Source: an uncultured Candidatus Peregrinibacteria bacterium (GTDB lineage: Bacteria; Patescibacteriota; Gracilibacteria; Peribacterales; Peribacteraceae). Taken from it: 64,000 bases of DNA. The stretch is taken from the NCBI GenBank assembly GCA_903825315.1, contig CAIKAD010000005.1, positions 186,001 to 250,000 on the forward strand. The letters run 5' to 3'. Shown in pieces: positions 7,799 to 16,693 of this stretch. Both the position numbers and the translations under genes were made by a program. The number at the start of each line of letters is the position of its first letter. The first letter of the stretch is position 1. The notes below the pieces were generated by a model. That model ran no database searches and had not been told where the DNA came from. It saw only the letters and a program-made list of their open reading frames with translations.

Positions 7799-9676
7799 TC
7801 AGTGGACATTGGCATCGCAGACATCCAGGTCATCCTTCGGGTTCAATGGACACATCACAGTGGGGAAGACATCTTGCGCCATGCGCTTGAGCATCTCCAC
7901 CGCAGAGCCGATGGTCCCTTCCAGCGAGGCACTGATGCGGCGCAGGTACTCGCGGTACAGCGCGGTTCCTGCGTCCATGCCCATACCTTCCATGGCGTCC
8001 CGCTGGTCGACTTCGGCGCGCGTATTGAGTTCGCGGACAAACGTGAGGGCGGCGATGCCGGGATTGGCATTGGATAGGCCGAGGGAATCCGTCCCCGTGA
8101 GTTGGCAGATGCCGGTGGGCGAAAGGGGTGGCCTGGCGCGTTGCTGGCAGTATTCGATGAGGAGTTCCTTCATGCTCTCGCCTGGGTTATTGACGGGGAA
8201 GACGGGGAGAGTGAGAGTGACGGGGACCTTGATGGGTTCTTCCGGTTGGGTCTCCCGGCATTCTGGCCAGGAGAGAAAAGTTTCCTGTGCCACGAGCGGC
8301 TCCCGCCCCGGCAGGAGTGAGTGGGAGAAGGCGCGTTCGGCGCACTCCCGAATAAAGCATGTGTGGCCAAGGATGGTATAAGGATAGGCGGCTTGTTCAC
8401 CGGGAGAGCAGGGGGCGAGGCTACCGGTTGCCGTTCCGTGTTCGCGCATGTCCCTGCAGATGTCCCGTGCGCTGGTATTGGAAGAATCGGAAGATGAGGA
8501 GCTGGAGGCGGGCGGCGAGCAATCGGTGAGGATGATGGTGTGTTCCTCCGGGTCCGGCGCTTCCTCTGCGCATTGGGCTGCATCATTCCGGCCGCTACGC
8601 CCACGGCAGAGGTACCCCTGTCGGCCGCTCAGTGTTTCGCACAGACCGCCTCCGCCCTTGATGACAATGGCGCTGTCCTCCTGCTTCTCGGGCGCCGGCG
8701 GATAGACGCCGCCCAGAATAAGAGTTCCGTCCTCTTGCGTGAGGGAGGGGAAGATGGGGTCGAGAGGCAGGTTCCAGCGGAAGCCTGCATCCTTTTTGGG
8801 CAGAGGATGTTCGTTGTTGTCCAGGCTCGTGTCGCGCACGTGCACCCATGCCACCAAGTCGTCACGTAGCGGGAGGAGGGACACGGCTGCTTCGCCTGGG
8901 TGGAGGGGCGGGTCGATGCGGCTTTCCACCTGGTCCCGCAGGTCCGTTAGATGGTTTTCCAGATTCTCATATCTTTTGAAGAGGAGCTTGCGCTCCGTTT
9001 GGGGACCGCTCTCCCCGTCCGGATTCTCATCACTGCTCATGTTTTGCACAAAGTCTAGGCCGTTCTGGTACCGCCACGCCGCAGCATTGGCCTGGTCCGG
9101 AGGCAGTGCATCCAGATCATTCCGGATGTCGTCGAGGAGGCTATTGAGGCTGTCATCTTCCGGAGGTGGAATGTAGCGAAGGAGGCTAGCGTCCGTCACT
9201 CCCGCTTCTGCACGGATACCCCATATCTGCAGGGTATCCGCGTACGCCGTTGTCAGTGCTCCCGGCTGCAGGCTAAAGGCACTGATGGGATCCTCGTATC
9301 CGGAGACGGCTGCCTGGAGACGGCGGCCCATCCGCAGCACTTCCATCTCGCGTTGTGCGATCTTCCGGAGTTCCCGTTCCACATCCATGCAGGCCGTGGG
9401 TGTCCATTCCGGGTGGCTCGGGCAAAGGATGCCAATGAGCGGAGACCGCATGACTGTAGTCACGTCGTTTGCGGTGAGAGAGAGGGAGACGGAATCGTCG
9501 AGTGACGGCACGCCGGATTTGTTCAGTGCTTGCGCGGCAAAGTTCGCAATGTCCTGCCGTGCGTCCTTTTCCTCCATCACGCGCTGTTCCACCCGGTCGA
9601 AGAGCGACTGCCCAGCTATGGCTCCTACGGGGAGCAGGAGAAGCGGGAAGCCGATGAGAAGGAGAGAATGTCTCAT
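7799..9676 (-). CDS. Exported Cys-rich protein of unknown function (operon gene 4 of 5)
   Basis: The protein has 625 aa. The start at 9676 is fixed by an ATGA overlap with the stop of gene 3 (ATG 9674-9676, TGA 9673-9675), which implies translational coupling. Residues 1-22 are a clean signal peptide (LLLIGFPLLLLPVGAIAG). A helical, charged N-terminal half, a central region with a long Ser run (about residues 380-390) and roughly 15 Cys spread over the mature chain follow. No known domain could be recognised. Secretion plus many Cys suggests a disulfide-stabilised envelope protein. It is probably a partner of the other four products, since all are exported and the gene order is compact. Confidence 0.75.
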   Translation of the reverse strand: MRHSLLLIGFPLLLLPVGAIAGQSLFDRVEQRVMEEKDARQDIANFAAQALNKSGVPSLDDSVSLSLTANDVTTVMRSPLIGILCPSHPEWTPTACMDVERELRKIAQREMEVLRMGRRLQAAVSGYEDPISAFSLQPGALTTAYADTLQIWGIRAEAGVTDASLLRYIPPPEDDSLNSLLDDIRNDLDALPPDQANAAAWRYQNGLDFVQNMSSDENPDGESGPQTERKLLFKRYENLENHLTDLRDQVESRIDPPLHPGEAAVSLLPLRDDLVAWVHVRDTSLDNNEHPLPKKDAGFRWNLPLDPIFPSLTQEDGTLILGGVYPPAPEKQEDSAIVIKGGGGLCETLSGRQGYLCRGRSGRNDAAQCAEEAPDPEEHTIILTDCSPPASSSSSSDSSNTSARDICRDMREHGTATGSLAPCSPGEQAAYPYTILGHTCFIRECAERAFSHSLLPGREPLVAQETFLSWPECRETQPEEPIKVPVTLTLPVFPVNNPGESMKELLIEYCQQRARPPLSPTGICQLTGTDSLGLSNANPGIAALTFVRELNTRAEVDQRDAMEGMGMDAGTALYREYLRRISASLEGTIGSAVEMLKRMAQDVFPTVMCPLNPKDDLDVCDANVH

Positions 9677-10464
9677 TCGGAAAGTTGACGGAGTGGGCCG
9701 AGAGCATCCCATGTGCGTACGGGGGTGCAGGCGGAGGCTTCCCCCAGCAAGCCGAGAATATTGCGGAGGTCTTTGGAGGCGCGGTTGAAACACGTAAAGA
9801 CGCGGTTGAGAGGATCCAGTTTCCGTTCCCCCATGAGGAGCAGGAGCGAGCGGCGTACGGTCTCGGTGGCAATGCCCAGTTGGCTATCGCTCTGGTCAAA
9901 CCATTCAGTGTTCTGCTCCAGGAAGTCAAAGAGGGAGAGCGGTTGGCCCTTCTGTTGCGCATACAGTGCCATGTCATAGGGGAGCACTACCCCCTTCGCC
10001 TTGAGTGCGCACCCGTATGTTTCCAGGTAATCGAGGATGACGGCGGGAGTGTCGCTGGAGTAGAGCGGATCGTGGTCTCGCCATAGGGGTAATTTGGCAG
10101 CGAGGTCCTTGAGCTGTTGGGACGCGGGCATGCGCGCATTGTCGGTGCAGGAGAGCTGAGTGTTTACTGTTTCGGCATCGATGACACCCTTTACCGTGTC
10201 GCGGAAGATTTGCTGCCACTGGAGCGCCTTGGGGTCGCCGGGATCATCGGGGAACAGTTCGGGGGCAGACTGGCAGGGCGGGAGACCAGGGAAGACGGAA
10301 GTCGCGGAATCCTCGAGCTGCACGAGGGATGCCTGCATTGGGCGGCTATGCGTGAGAGGGAAGGCGACGATGATGGTCACCAGTGCGAGGGGCAGCAGTA
10401 TTGCCGTCAGGCGCGGGGAGCGGGAGCGGGAAGGCCGATGGTGGAAGTCCGGGGGTTTGGGCAT
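9673..10464 (-). CDS. Exported or membrane-anchored protein of unknown function (operon gene 3 of 5)
   Basis: The protein has 263 aa when started at ATG 10464, 1 nt after the TGA of gene 2; an in-frame codon at 10485 would add only seven residues. A very basic N-terminus (HHRPSRSRSPR) is followed by one hydrophobic segment (LTAILLPLALVTIIVAF) at about residues 20-37, which could be an uncleaved anchor. The outside part is about 220 residues with five Cys and a mostly helical look. No family is recognised. It overlaps gene 4 by an ATGA junction. Confidence 0.72.
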   Translation of the reverse strand: MPKPPDFHHRPSRSRSPRLTAILLPLALVTIIVAFPLTHSRPMQASLVQLEDSATSVFPGLPPCQSAPELFPDDPGDPKALQWQQIFRDTVKGVIDAETVNTQLSCTDNARMPASQQLKDLAAKLPLWRDHDPLYSSDTPAVILDYLETYGCALKAKGVVLPYDMALYAQQKGQPLSLFDFLEQNTEWFDQSDSQLGIATETVRRSLLLLMGERKLDPLNRVFTCFNRASKDLRNILGLLGEASACTPVRTWDALGPLRQLSE

Positions 10465-10465
10465 A

Positions 10466-11338
10466 TCACTGGTCTTTCTGCGCACAGAAAGGCAGGAAGC
10501 AGGGAGAGGCGGTCCATTGCAGGAAGAAGTTGCTCACCTGACGGATGGGCGTGAGGAAGGGGAAGCGCACAGAATTGAGGAACGGTTCCAGATATCCGGC
10601 GAACTGGCGGAGCGTGCGATGCGCGGCATCCTGGTGGGCGAGGAACAGAAGTTGGGAACCCTGGTAGCGGACCAGTTCCGTTGCCAGTGACTGACATTCG
10701 TCCGCGAGGGTGGCAAAGTCGGTGAACGACATAATGGCTGAGGGCCTGCAGGTGGAAAATTCTTTCAGTTCTATTTCCCGGCAGCCGGGTAGCCGGACGG
10801 TTACGGACGAGGCCGGCGAGGCGGAGCTTCCCATGCCGCTCCGGATCGCCATGGCCACTGCTTCGCAGACGCTTTGGACGCGGCACTGGAAGCCGCGGTA
10901 GCCCTGCAGGATGGGGGGGATGATGTCGGAGGTGAGGGCACGTTGCGCTTCCAAAAGGCCTGGATGGATGGCGGAGCGGGAGGAGGAAGATCCTTCTACA
11001 GCCGGGAGGGCGTCAAACGCCGTGCGGTTGTCCATGTCATCATCGGAAATCGCGTCCTCACTTACCGCGGGCGAAACCCATCGGTCATTCTCCGTCTTGA
11101 TCCACGTGAAACCTTTGTTGTCCACGCGCGTCGCGCCCGTCCGCTCATCCGATGCCTTCTGTACTCCTACAAGGATCGACTCAAAGAGGAAGCGCTCGCG
11201 GTTGAGGGCAGCATTGAAACTGCTGCGGCAGAGCGTGCCGCCGTCTGCCGGCGCGGAGGAGGAGCTCGCCGATGCTGCGAAACACTGCATGGGAAGCAGG
11301 AGCAGCAACAGGGCCAACGGAAAGGCGCGCAGGTTCAT
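10466..11338 (-). CDS. Exported protein of unknown function (operon gene 2 of 5)
   Basis: The protein has 290 aa. The signal peptide at residues 1-21 (FPLALLLLLLPMQCFAAS) could be cleaved after FAA. A short Ser run follows, then a mixed domain with eight Cys in the mature part. The start codon overlaps the stop of gene 1 (ATG 11336-11338, TGA 11335-11337), which supports coupled translation. No family is recognised. A helical C-terminal half (about residues 190-270) suggests protein contacts, but that is only an impression. Confidence 0.73.
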   Translation of the reverse strand: MNLRAFPLALLLLLLPMQCFAASASSSSAPADGGTLCRSSFNAALNRERFLFESILVGVQKASDERTGATRVDNKGFTWIKTENDRWVSPAVSEDAISDDDMDNRTAFDALPAVEGSSSSRSAIHPGLLEAQRALTSDIIPPILQGYRGFQCRVQSVCEAVAMAIRSGMGSSASPASSVTVRLPGCREIELKEFSTCRPSAIMSFTDFATLADECQSLATELVRYQGSQLLFLAHQDAAHRTLRQFAGYLEPFLNSVRFPFLTPIRQVSNFFLQWTASPCFLPFCAQKDQ

Positions 11339-14220
11339 GGTGCGGAAGAACTGGAGGAGTTTGGGGTGAAGAGGGGCACGTCCCGCGGGACGGGGTAGGA
11401 TTCAAAGAGGCGGTCGTCCTTTTCCTCAAAGAGCGGAACATCGCTCCCCTGCTGAATGAGCTTGCCGTCGTCATCGAGTATCTGCTGTCGCATCTGCAGG
11501 CGCAGAGGGTCGTAGGCATCGCCGTTCCCTTCAGACTCCTTGGGCAGCGTTACGCGCAGCCCCCTCTTGAGGAGCTGTTCCTGCAGGAGGCACTGGTCAT
11601 CCCCTGCCGGGCACTGGGAGGAAGGTCCTAGGGGATACAGCGGCGGAGGTACCGGCGGTTTATTAAAATCCAGAAATGCTCCGATGGGAGACCAGATGCG
11701 CATGAACACGTTCCACAATTTGGTTTCCGGAAAGACGCATCCGTCGCTTCCCGGATTGGGGCAGGAGAAATCTTCATGCTGTTCCTCCGTCCACAGGTTG
11801 TCATCGTACTGCTGGCGCACATCCGAGAGCTGGTTGGCCAGATCGTCGAATTTGTTCGCAAGCTCCTCGTAATTGAGGGGTATCTCGGGCGTTGGCTCCG
11901 TTTCGTATTCCTTGCTGATGTCTATGGGATCCGTGGAAAGCTCGGGGAGCTCGGGCACGGGCGGAAGGTCCGGAAGAGGGTCGGGATGAGGGAGGGGCGG
12001 AAGCGGGAGCTTGATAGCCACCTGTACCACGCGGAAGACGGGGACGCGGATGGCGGCGGCCTCCTCTGCACCCTCAATAAAAACGTTGCTGAAGTCGAAG
12101 ACGAGGTGGCGCGGAGTCTCCGGTGGGATTTCCGGCGGCTCAAAATTATCCTGCTTTTCCAGCCAAGGCAGGAAAGCGGAAGTCATGTCGTTCTTGCAAT
12201 ACTGCTGGTTGAGTTGGACGATATTCGTGAGTTTCTCCTTCAGGTTCCTCCAGGAACCCACCAGGCGCTGTACGGCATCCTGGCTTATCATAGCTTGCTG
12301 ATAGGGGGCGAGGCGGGATGCTACCCACTCGTCCACGGCTTGGCTCAATTCCTCCCTTCGCGTGAGGGCGGCAGCGAGAGCGGAGGGCAGAGCGGCGCGC
12401 ATCTTGCGGTAGTCCTGCATTTGCCGGCGGTACTCCTGGAGTTTTGCGATGATTGCGTCCGTGCCCGTGGTATTAAGAGAAGGGTTGAGCTCTCCTTCCT
12501 TCTTCCATCCTTCCCATGCTTCGATAGCGGACTGTAGCTCCGTTTCCGAAAGGAGGGGGACAACCACGGGGATCGGTTCCTCGCGGATGCGGGAGAAGAT
12601 GGCATGGCGCAGGACCTCGCGCACTGCCTCAATGAGGCCCGGCCGCAGGGGGACGGTGATATCCGTGAGGGGGGAAGGCTGGGCATCGGGATCTGTCGGA
12701 GGGAAGAGGAGGGCCAGCTCGTCCCGGGTTTTTACGGATGGAAGGATGAGCTGGATGGTGGGAGGAAGGCCTTCCATCCTCCGCTCGAGTGTATTCATGG
12801 CGGTGACATACTTGCCCTCCTGCGTCTCGCCGAGGATTCTCCCCGTCTCTGTCTCGGGGAGCGCGGGAGCGGAAAAGGTGCTGTCATTCTTATGAGCGGG
12901 GTCCAGCGTAAAGCCGCCTGCCTTGTGTTCTATGGAAGAGGAACTCTGCATGCGGCAGGTGCAAGTGCTTGCGCCGATGGCGCTTTCGCAAGCTTGGCCG
13001 GGAGGACAGGAGCCGCCGCCGCAACCGGGCCACGGTTGGGCGGTGCAGGGGCCAGCGGAGGAGGAAGATTCCTGCTTGTTCCACTCTTCATTCCCTTTCT
13101 CCATCTTCCGTGACGTGAGTTTGTACAATTGCAGGTCATCAGCGATGCAGGCGCGGTCACCGGGGTTGGAGGGATCCAGGTCCGCCTCCTTGTACCACTT
13201 GTAGCAGGCGAGATTAACCTCGATGTTCTTGTCATTCTCTTCCGTGGAGTTGGTCTGCGGGATGTCCGCCAGGGTGTGGGTGGCCACGTAACGGCGGTAG
13301 AAGGAGTCGTAGCGGGAGCCGTTGAGTGGGTCGTACTGCGGGTCCTTCACAGGTGACGGCACTTCCGGCGCGGAGCGGCACTCGCTCCCCTTACAGTCCG
13401 TGCAATTGGGATATTCTTTTTGCTCCTTTGTCCACAGCGCCTTGCACCAGTCAGCTGCGTTTTCTAGCGCAGGGCTGTCGCCGTCCCACACCCATCCGTA
13501 CCCCACGCGCAGGAGGCCCGACTGTTGCTCCTCCCAGTCTCCGGTGCACTCATACTTTTCGCCAAAGTACTCGCGCGTCTCCACAGTGGGGTCGCACTCG
13601 GGGGAACTCGCCGGACAAGAGTTGCAGTCCCCTGCCACCTCGTCGGTGCGGAACGATGTGGTTTCGCAGTGGTCGAACGTCCAATCCACAACGTTTCCGT
13701 CGTCATCAAAAACCGGAGCGTACACTGCCGTTTGCACGTCGCAGGCGGCGATGCGTTCTACGCTATACCGCATGTCTGCGTTCACAGCATCGCAGATGTT
13801 CTGGCATTGATTCGGATCCGTGCACCGGTTTTCGTTGTACTCGGGCAGATCACGGCTGCGGAAATCCTCACAATAGGGATTGTCATGGTACGCGGCGAAG
13901 GATTTGCCGTAGGCACCTTGAGGATACGGATTGTCCTCTGATGCTCCGGTGGACCGGTCATGCCATGTATCCGGCCGCAATGGCACACCGTTTACGGTGG
14001 TCATGTAATCAAGTTCATGTTCGTCCGTTATGCGAAAACCGCAATTTGCCTTATTGAGCTGGTCGGGAATATCGGCATTCACAATGCTCTTCATCGTGTC
14101 CGTATCCCGTCCTTCCGGAATCGTATAGAGATCTGCAAAAGCAGGAAGCGCCAGTACGCACCCCGCCAGGGCAACAATGCCCCACGCGAATCCCCTGTGG
14201 TGAGCGTAGAAAAAGCGCAC
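11335..14220 (-). CDS. Large exported Cys-rich protein of unknown function (operon gene 1 of 5)
   Basis: The protein has 961 aa with a GTG start; AGGGG stands about 7 nt upstream. A signal peptide covers residues ~1-30 (GIVALAGCVLALPAFA). Residues ~55-440 are rich in Cys, Asn, Trp and Tyr, with pairs such as CNSCPAS and CPPGQACES resembling small disulfide-rich modules. Residues ~450-700 are predicted helical and charged. A Pro/Leu-rich linker follows (LPLPPLPHPDPLPDLPP, about residue 760), then a shorter C-terminal region ending in a Ser run. It is the first gene of the operon and transcribed away from ssb. No homolog family is recognised; size and make-up suggest an extracellular scaffold or adhesin-like component. 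Confidence 0.75.
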   Translation of the reverse strand: MRFFYAHHRGFAWGIVALAGCVLALPAFADLYTIPEGRDTDTMKSIVNADIPDQLNKANCGFRITDEHELDYMTTVNGVPLRPDTWHDRSTGASEDNPYPQGAYGKSFAAYHDNPYCEDFRSRDLPEYNENRCTDPNQCQNICDAVNADMRYSVERIAACDVQTAVYAPVFDDDGNVVDWTFDHCETTSFRTDEVAGDCNSCPASSPECDPTVETREYFGEKYECTGDWEEQQSGLLRVGYGWVWDGDSPALENAADWCKALWTKEQKEYPNCTDCKGSECRSAPEVPSPVKDPQYDPLNGSRYDSFYRRYVATHTLADIPQTNSTEENDKNIEVNLACYKWYKEADLDPSNPGDRACIADDLQLYKLTSRKMEKGNEEWNKQESSSSAGPCTAQPWPGCGGGSCPPGQACESAIGASTCTCRMQSSSSIEHKAGGFTLDPAHKNDSTFSAPALPETETGRILGETQEGKYVTAMNTLERRMEGLPPTIQLILPSVKTRDELALLFPPTDPDAQPSPLTDITVPLRPGLIEAVREVLRHAIFSRIREEPIPVVVPLLSETELQSAIEAWEGWKKEGELNPSLNTTGTDAIIAKLQEYRRQMQDYRKMRAALPSALAAALTRREELSQAVDEWVASRLAPYQQAMISQDAVQRLVGSWRNLKEKLTNIVQLNQQYCKNDMTSAFLPWLEKQDNFEPPEIPPETPRHLVFDFSNVFIEGAEEAAAIRVPVFRVVQVAIKLPLPPLPHPDPLPDLPPVPELPELSTDPIDISKEYETEPTPEIPLNYEELANKFDDLANQLSDVRQQYDDNLWTEEQHEDFSCPNPGSDGCVFPETKLWNVFMRIWSPIGAFLDFNKPPVPPPLYPLGPSSQCPAGDDQCLLQEQLLKRGLRVTLPKESEGNGDAYDPLRLQMRQQILDDDGKLIQQGSDVPLFEEKDDRLFESYPVPRDVPLFTPNSSSSSAP

Positions 14221-14456
14221 GGTTTACCCCTTATAGTAGTACGCGAGTTTGTCGCTTCAGAAACGCAAGAGATCACAATCTATTGACTCATATTCCAGCT
14301 CCATTCGAATCAGTGAATGTCAATCATGGGACAATAATTCCACCAATTATCCAGATTATTGATTTGTGGCTGGCATGTTCGGGGTGTACAAATGTCCACG
14401 TCATCATCGGCACGCGCTGCCAGTGACATCCTCTACTTCCATTCCCCCTCAGCGAC

Positions 14457-15320
14457 ATGTTCTCCTACAATCGCGTGTCCATCATCGGTTACCAAACACA
14501 ACCTGTCCAGGTACGACAGACTCCTTCCGGTGCGAGCGTCACGGATCTCAATCTCGTCGTGCCCTATGCGTTCCGTGCCGAAAGCGGCGAGATGCTCGAA
14601 GGCAAAGGGTTTCACACGATCACATTGTGGGGGCCTATGGCCGATGTGGCGGGCAAGTACGTGCGCGCCGGCAGCCAGGTGTTTATTTCCGGACGTTTGC
14701 AGACCGATAGCTGGGAAGACGAGAAGACGAGCGAGAAGAAGTCCAAGACCAAGATCATTGCTCTCGATCTCATCATGCTCGATCCCAAGGATGGCCTGCT
14801 CCCCCGCCCCGAGGGCGTTGCGGCTACGGGATGCAACCTCAACCGCGCCGAGGCGATTGGCAACGTTACCAAAGATCCGGAGGTGCGCACCACTACCGGC
14901 GGCCAGCAGGTGCTCACGCTCGGCGTTGCGACCAATGAGCGGTGGAAGGACAAGGCCTCCGGAGAAATGCGCGAGCGCACGGAGTTCCATAACGTGGTCA
15001 TCTGGGGCGCGCTTGCGGCCGAAGTGGCTAAGACGGTTAAGAAGGGCAACCGCGTCTATGCCTGCGGACGTGTGCAAACCCGCAGTTGGGAAACCAAGGA
15101 TGGGCAGAAGCGCTACACCACGGAAATCGTTGCCGATCAGATTTCGCTCCTCGGCACGCGCCACCCGCTCGCCGACAGCTCCATCCAGGCCGATGCCATC
15201 GACCGCGGGGTTTCTGCCGCCACGCCGCGTGCAGCTTCCGCTGCCGAACCGGCAGCTGACCTTCCTGCTCCCGAAGTGACGTACGCGTCGGAGATCAAGG
15301 TGGAGGATTTGCCGTTTTGA
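14457..15320 (+). CDS. ssb: Single-stranded DNA-binding protein with two tandem OB folds
   Basis: The protein has 287 aa. Two SSB-type OB folds follow each other. The first (about residues 1-110) begins FSYNRVSIIGYQTQPVQVR, with FHTITLWGPMADVAGKYVRAG. The second (about 121-240) begins NLNRAEAIGNVTKDPEVRTT, with FHNVVIWGALAAEVAKTVKKG. A flexible Ala/Pro tail ends in an acidic-hydrophobic tip, VEDLPF, the usual partner-docking tip. Bacterial SSB normally has one OB fold per chain and works as a tetramer; two per chain working as a dimer is the Deinococcus-Thermus arrangement. It is divergent from the exported-protein operon across a 236-bp spacer. Confidence 0.92.
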   Translation: MFSYNRVSIIGYQTQPVQVRQTPSGASVTDLNLVVPYAFRAESGEMLEGKGFHTITLWGPMADVAGKYVRAGSQVFISGRLQTDSWEDEKTSEKKSKTKIIALDLIMLDPKDGLLPRPEGVAATGCNLNRAEAIGNVTKDPEVRTTTGGQQVLTLGVATNERWKDKASGEMRERTEFHNVVIWGALAAEVAKTVKKGNRVYACGRVQTRSWETKDGQKRYTTEIVADQISLLGTRHPLADSSIQADAIDRGVSAATPRAASAAEPAADLPAPEVTYASEIKVEDLPF

Positions 15321-15397
15321 GACAGGCATCCGTCGCTTTTTGTCCGGCATGGGGTGCGTTATTTGAGAGAGCCCAAGAGAAGCCAAAAATTCAACAA

Positions 15398-15425
15398 TTG
15401 ACTCAATACAAAACAGTTCTATAGT
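15398..15425 (+). promoter_or_regulatory. Sigma70-type promoter driving a leaderless start
   Basis: -35 TTGACT (15398-15403), a 16-nt spacer, -10 TATAGT (15420-15425). The ATG at 15434 is 8 nt after the -10 box, so transcription would start at or next to the start codon. Confidence 0.7.
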
Positions 15426-15433
15426 ATTTTTCA

Positions 15434-15697
15434 ATGTCAGAAACCTTGCCCACCGGCTCTCCGAAGCACTTGTATGTCCTCGCGCTCGATAAGGGTGCAG
15501 AACATTACGTCTTTATCTACGATCATGCGTCACGTTCAAGGCTCCTCCGGACGCTCGAGATGTTTGCGTCCAATCCCGATTTGTCCTTTACCTGGCAAGA
15601 AGCCGCTATTCTCTCGCAGAAGGTACGGCAACAATCACTTGCAATCTTGTCTGAGAAGAAGCCCAACCCACCGACTGACGATAAAGACATTGTATAG
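15434..15697 (+). CDS. Small hypothetical protein
   Basis: The product has 87 aa and is not recognised. It starts 8 nt after a good -10 box, so it is probably leaderless. The sequence is soluble and mixed, with LYVLALDKGAEHYVFIYDH suggesting a small beta-alpha unit and a Pro/Asp/Lys-rich tail. It is convergent with murB (stop codons 30 bp apart), and short AT-rich TGTATATAC strings lie in the gap. The promoter makes it more credible than length alone would. Confidence 0.55.
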   Translation: MSETLPTGSPKHLYVLALDKGAEHYVFIYDHASRSRLLRTLEMFASNPDLSFTWQEAAILSQKVRQQSLAILSEKKPNPPTDDKDIV

Positions 15698-15726
15698 ACA
15701 TTGTATATACACGTGACACGCAAACA

Positions 15727-16593
15727 TCATGCGGAAATGACCTTCCCATTCTCCCCGACCAGCCGCATTTCGATGCCCTGCAGCTGCGGCACTTTTTCAC
15801 GCGTGGCGGCAATAAGCTGAAGGAGGTCTACAAAGGTTCCCGTGCCAGTGTTGATGAGAAAGTTTGCGTGCCTGTCACTGATTTGCACGCCGCCAACATG
15901 GAATCCTCTTAACCCGGCCTTGTCGATCAGTTTCCACGCAGGCGTACCGTCCACGGCCTTAAAGCACGAGCCGGCGGTGAAGCGGTACGGCTGTATTTCC
16001 AGTCGTTTCTTGAGGGCAAGGTTGATGGCTTCTTTGACTTCTGCGGTGGGGCGGGACGGGAGTGAGAGGCGTGCTTCCCACAGGATTACGTCCGGCATCG
16101 TCTTAAAGCCGCTCTCGCGGTACCGGAAATTACACTCTTCCCTTGCGAATGTTTGCCACTGTCCGTTAACGAGTGCTGTCACGCTCACCACAAAAGAGTC
16201 GAGCCACACGCCCTGGGGTCCCTGCCCTGCATTGCCCATGAGCGCGCCGCCGAGCGTGCCGGGGATGCCGGTGAGCGCCGAGAGGTCGAGGTTTGCTTCC
16301 GCGCACCGATTGAGGAGCGTGGCGAGGATGCAGCCGGCTGCTGCTGTCACGTCATTCCCCTTGATCGCGATATTGTCAGAGATGACCTTTACCACGAGCG
16401 CTTCAATGGTCCCGTCCGCAAACACCGTGTTCGCTCCCCCGCCGAGGACGAGGAGCGGGACGTTCTTCTCACGGGAAAATTTCCACGCGTCTTCCACATC
16501 CTCCTTTGTCTTGAGCTCCGCGAACCACCGCGCCTTGCCGCCGATTTTCATCGTGGTCTTGGGGCCGAGAGGGATGAGTTCCTGAATAGTCAT
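15727..16593 (-). CDS. murB: UDP-N-acetylmuramate dehydrogenase (UDP-N-acetylenolpyruvoylglucosamine reductase)
   Basis: The protein has 288 aa from ATG 16593; an upstream TTG at 16614 lies in a repeat array and is unlikely. It reduces UDP-GlcNAc-enolpyruvate to UDP-MurNAc with NADPH and FAD in the cytoplasm, the step after MurA. FAD-binding signatures are TTMKIGGKARWF and VLGGGANTVF; the active-site region has YRESGF, AGSCFK and HANFLIN. The length fits the shorter class of MurB without the extra loop. It sits apart from murA, murG and ftsW, as often in reduced genomes. Confidence 0.94.
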   Translation of the reverse strand: MTIQELIPLGPKTTMKIGGKARWFAELKTKEDVEDAWKFSREKNVPLLVLGGGANTVFADGTIEALVVKVISDNIAIKGNDVTAAAGCILATLLNRCAEANLDLSALTGIPGTLGGALMGNAGQGPQGVWLDSFVVSVTALVNGQWQTFAREECNFRYRESGFKTMPDVILWEARLSLPSRPTAEVKEAINLALKKRLEIQPYRFTAGSCFKAVDGTPAWKLIDKAGLRGFHVGGVQISDRHANFLINTGTGTFVDLLQLIAATREKVPQLQGIEMRLVGENGKVISA

Positions 16594-16607
16594 GAACGGG
16601 AGAGGAA

Positions 16608-16679
16608 TGACCAATGATCAACGGTCAATGACCAAAATGTTTGATACTCCAGACCATGGCCTCGTTCACGTTTGGTCAT
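16608..16679. repeat. TGACCAA-word array with inverted arm
   Basis: A 7-nt word is repeated four times in degenerate form (TGACCAA, TGATCAA, CGGTCAA, TGACCAA; 16608-16636). The inverted form TTTGGTCAT at 16671-16679 pairs with ATGACCAAA at 16628-16636. It fills the gap between gltX and murB. Confidence 0.65.
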
Positions 16680-16693
16680 GGCAGACATGGTAA

